A DNA stretch of 64,000 bases from Alphaproteobacteria bacterium (GTDB lineage: Bacteria > Pseudomonadota > Alphaproteobacteria > CAAGCB01 > CAG-977). Location of the stretch: assembly GCA_900768875.1 (NCBI GenBank), contig CAAGEP010000003.1, forward strand, positions 434,001-498,000, given 5' to 3'. Below are positions 61,594 through 64,000 of the stretch, one piece after another; position 1 is the first letter of the stretch; each line of letters opens with the position of its first letter. Position numbers and translations under genes: made by a program. The notes beneath the pieces are model-generated. The model made no database searches. It saw only the letters and a list, made by a program, of their open reading frames with translations, and had not been told where the DNA came from.

Positions 61594-62691
61594 TTACGGC
61601 GTATCCTCCCCTTGGGGCAAAGTTTTTCCTTTCAGCCGATAGACATACTTGATGACTTCGGCCACAGCCGCATAATGCTCCGTCGGAATGGGAGAGTCAA
61701 TTTCTACCGTTGCGAACAGCGCGCGCGCCAGCGGCGGATTTTCGACAATCGGCACATCGTTTTCCTTTGCGACCTCTTTGATTTTCTGCGCGATAAAGTC
61801 CTGCCCTTTGGCGACGCACACGGGCGCGTCCATGCCTTCGTCGGGTTCATAGCGCAAAGCCACCGCAAAGTGGGTCGGGTTTGTTACAACGACGGACGCT
61901 TTCGGCACGTTCGCCATCATGCGTTTGCGGAAACGCTCCATGCGGATAGAGCGCAAACGCATTTTGATTTGCGGATCGCCCTCGGTTTGCTTGTATTCCT
62001 CCTTGACTTCCTGTTTGGTCATGCGCTGACGCTTCAAGTAGGAAAACTTTTGATAAAAATAGTCGGCGAAAGCGATGACGAACACAATCATCACCATCGT
62101 CAGCAAAATCCACAGCAACAGCGAATACAGCAAATCGATAATCGACGCCACGTCAAACGACGGCGACGCCAGCACGTTGACAATGCGCGGTTTGACAATC
62201 AGCCATCCCGCATAGCCCACCGCCGCGATTTTCAGCAGCCCTTTTATCATATCGACGATTTTGGCTTTGGTGATGAATTCCTTGGCGTTGGCGAACAGGT
62301 TAATTCTGTCCCACTTCAGCGTCATGCGTTTGGGCGCGTACAGAAAACCGATTTGAACCAAAGCCGACGCTATCGCCAAAATCAAAAACAGCCCCAAAGG
62401 CGCGGCAACTGCAATCAGCATATCCAGCGATGTATCGCGCAGCAAATCGCGCAGTCCCAGCGGGTCCGTCGGCAGCTGTTCGGGGCGTTCGATGTACTTG
62501 ACGGACAGCCGCGCCGTGTACTTCATCAAAAACGGGCAAAGCCCCCACAGCATCATCAAAGCGGCAAACAGCATAAACCAGCTTTTGACTTCCTGAGACA
62601 TGGGGACATGCCCTTCTTCGCGGGCGCGCTCCAGTTTTCGCTCGGAAGCCTCTTCTGTTTTCGAGGACTCGTCCTGATCGTCTTCAGCCAT
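61594..62691 (-). CDS. flhB: Flagellar export switch protein FlhB
   Basis: This 365-residue protein has a charged N-terminus (SSKTEEASERKLERAREEGH), four TM segments and a cytosolic domain with the self-cleavage motif NPTH (VVVTNPTHFAVALRY). It switches export from rod/hook to filament substrates. It is coupled to fliR upstream (6 bases) and cckA downstream (0 bases). Confidence 0.96.
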   Translation of the reverse strand: MAEDDQDESSKTEEASERKLERAREEGHVPMSQEVKSWFMLFAALMMLWGLCPFLMKYTARLSVKYIERPEQLPTDPLGLRDLLRDTSLDMLIAVAAPLGLFLILAIASALVQIGFLYAPKRMTLKWDRINLFANAKEFITKAKIVDMIKGLLKIAAVGYAGWLIVKPRIVNVLASPSFDVASIIDLLYSLLLWILLTMVMIVFVIAFADYFYQKFSYLKRQRMTKQEVKEEYKQTEGDPQIKMRLRSIRMERFRKRMMANVPKASVVVTNPTHFAVALRYEPDEGMDAPVCVAKGQDFIAQKIKEVAKENDVPIVENPPLARALFATVEIDSPIPTEHYAAVAEVIKYVYRLKGKTLPQGEDTP

Positions 62692-62697
62692 TGCCCC

Positions 62698-63456
62698 TCA
62701 CCTTAACAGCAATCCGATTTCGTCGTCAAAGAACCGCAGGAACCACCGCATCACGGCGGGCAGAGTCACCATCATCAGCGCCAGCCCCAAATAGACTTGC
62801 AAAGGCATAATAATGAACAAAATGTTCAGTTGCGGCATCAAACGCGACATAATCCCCATGGACGAATACAGCACGACAATCATTAAAATGAACGGCGCGC
62901 CGATTCTGAATCCGTAATTGAATGCGGCGGACAAAGTTTTCGTCAGCATTTCCGACATGTCGCCCGTCAGCAAATTCTGCCCGACGGGAAAAACGGCATA
63001 ACTGTCCAGCACCGCCCCCAGCATCAAATGATGCGCGTTCGTTACCACAATCAGCATCACCGCACACAGCGTCAGAAAGCTGGACAGCACGGTCGACTGC
63101 ACCGACGTTTGCGGGTCAAGCACGGTCGCGTTTGAAAAGCTGGTCGCCATTGCGGCGTTCGTTCCCGCCAAATCCACGGCCGTCATCAAAAACGCGGGAA
63201 ACAGCCCCAAAAACAGCCCGACCGTGATTTCAATCAGCAGATATTTGAACAGCATCAAAACGCTTTCGGGCGGGGTCGGCATCACATTTGCCATAGCGGG
63301 GGTCAACGCCGCCGAAAACGCCAAAGCGAACAGCAGACGCACCCGCGCGGGAATGTAGCTTGACGAATAAAAGGGCATAAACAGCAACGCGCCGCCCAAA
63401 CGGGCGAACGCGAATAAAAAGTGATACAGCTCCAGACTCAGCAGTTTTTCCCACAT
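62698..63456 (-). CDS. fliR: Flagellar export gate protein FliR
   Basis: This 252-residue membrane protein has six hydrophobic segments and the family features FARLGGALLFMPFYSSSYIP near the start and FRIGAPFILMIVVLYSSMGI. It is part of the FliPQR export gate. It follows fliQ by 3 bases. Confidence 0.93.
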   Translation of the reverse strand: MWEKLLSLELYHFLFAFARLGGALLFMPFYSSSYIPARVRLLFALAFSAALTPAMANVMPTPPESVLMLFKYLLIEITVGLFLGLFPAFLMTAVDLAGTNAAMATSFSNATVLDPQTSVQSTVLSSFLTLCAVMLIVVTNAHHLMLGAVLDSYAVFPVGQNLLTGDMSEMLTKTLSAAFNYGFRIGAPFILMIVVLYSSMGIMSRLMPQLNILFIIMPLQVYLGLALMMVTLPAVMRWFLRFFDDEIGLLLR

Positions 63457-63459
63457 CGC

Positions 63460-63729
63460 TTATGTTCCCAAAGCGACAATGCGGTCGAACAACCCCGCGG
63501 AAAACGTCCTTAACTGGTCAATCATAAACGGAAGCAGCAAAATCAGCGAAATGAACACCACCAGAATTTTCGGCACGAACACCAGCGTCATTTCTTGGAT
63601 TTGAGTCAACGTCTGCACCAAACTGATAAGCAGACCGACAACCATCGCAATCATCAGCAACGGTCCCACGACCAGCAAAAGCGTGTAAATCGCGTCTTTA
63701 CCGACCTCCAGAACCATAACGTCGTTCAT
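63460..63729 (-). CDS. fliQ: Flagellar export gate protein FliQ
   Basis: This 89-residue protein has two TM hairpins (IYTLLLVVGPLLMIAMVVGL and ILVVFISLILLLPFMI) linked by SLVQTLTQIQEMTLVFVPK, the FliQ signature. The frame is open earlier, but the ATG at 63729 gives the normal family length and start. It is between fliE and fliR, as usual in alphaproteobacteria. Confidence 0.95.
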   Translation of the reverse strand: MNDVMVLEVGKDAIYTLLLVVGPLLMIAMVVGLLISLVQTLTQIQEMTLVFVPKILVVFISLILLLPFMIDQLRTFSAGLFDRIVALGT

Positions 63730-63745
63730 TGACCGCGCCCTTCCG

Positions 63746-64000
63746 TCAAATCGGCATTTGCAGAATATCTTGATAGGCGGAAACGACCTTGTCGCGCACG
63801 GCGACGACGGTTTGCAAAGCGACTTCGGCATTTGACACCGCCATAACGACCTCTTGAATATCCGCGGTTCCTTTGACGGCTTTCATACTCATCAATTCGG
63901 CGTATTGGTTATCCTTTTCCACCTGTTCGGCGGCAGAGCGCACCATTTCGGAAAACGTCCCCGCGGGCGAAACGGCTTTCGCTTCGTCGGCGGACGGCAA
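63746..64000 (-). CDS. fliE: Flagellar hook-basal body protein FliE, 5' end cut by window
   Basis: The last 85 or so residues are present and the start lies beyond the window. The C-terminal pattern DIQEVVMAVSNAEVALQTVV, then AVRDKVVSAYQDILQMPI is the FliE signature (about 100 residues in full). FliE joins the MS ring to the rod. It is the first visible gene of the fliE-fliQ-fliR-flhB-cckA block. Confidence 0.92.
   Translation of the reverse strand: MPSADEAKAVSPAGTFSEMVRSAAEQVEKDNQYAELMSMKAVKGTADIQEVVMAVSNAEVALQTVVAVRDKVVSAYQDILQMPI

Overview
The window reads as a chromosomal segment of an alphaproteobacterium, probably an uncultured host- or gut-associated lineage (the last point is inference). 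The evidence is a PopZ-family polar organiser, a CckA-type hybrid kinase directly after flhB, the neighbour order pcm-tolC-popZ-valS, RecA with the alphaproteobacterial N-terminal extension, cysteine-free ribosomal protein L33, and a meso-DAP type MurE. There are no phage modules, CRISPR arrays or complete insertion sequences. The gene content is mostly housekeeping with a few accessory islands.

Layout. Positions 1-1366: end of an ABC-F ATPase. 1415-7576 (minus): an RND efflux operon (adaptor, pump, TolC) headed by a small InsA-like zinc-ribbon/HTH protein whose gene lies between near-identical inverted 17-mers. 7664-11264 (minus): a CopA copper ATPase fused to a CopZ-like chaperone, then trpS. 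11340-11857: a repeat-rich stretch built around tRNA-Lys. 11934-12632 (minus): two small flagellum-type genes. 12775-16235: a heterodimeric ABC exporter. 16298-26565: nucleoside hydrolase, dusA, plsY, dprA, topA, rnr, an S41 protease and rpmG. 26639-29299: a small accessory patch with an ankyrin protein, an unknown small protein, a type IV pilin with a ten-base homopolymer in its presumed promoter, and an unknown secreted protein. 29318-34930 (minus): valS, popZ, tolC, pcm. 35072-35227: tRNA-Cys and tRNA-Asn. 35380-37260: a TRL-like lipoprotein, an amidase and a HAD phosphatase. 37294-37650: RNase P RNA.

Positions 37976-55841 carry the division and cell wall (dcw) cluster: mraZ, rsmH, ftsL, ftsI, a murE-murF fusion, mraY, ftsW, murG, murC, murB, ddl, ftsQ, ftsA, ftsZ, lpxC. 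Most of its genes overlap or abut. It lacks murD at the usual place between mraY and ftsW. A helically phased array of CCCA/TGGG boxes lies upstream of mraZ. After lpxC come, on the minus strand, recA, a cytosolic HExxH protein, and a flagellar export block (fliE partial, fliQ, fliR, flhB) running into cckA and a CysQ-like phosphatase.

The most interesting signals are the InsA-like gene bracketed by matching inverted sites at the head of the efflux operon, the probable phase-variable promoter of the pilin gene, the CopA-CopZ fusion with an internal start signal, the mirrored and duplicated 3' flank of tRNA-Lys, the murE-murF fusion with absent murD, and a CckA that appears to lack membrane segments.
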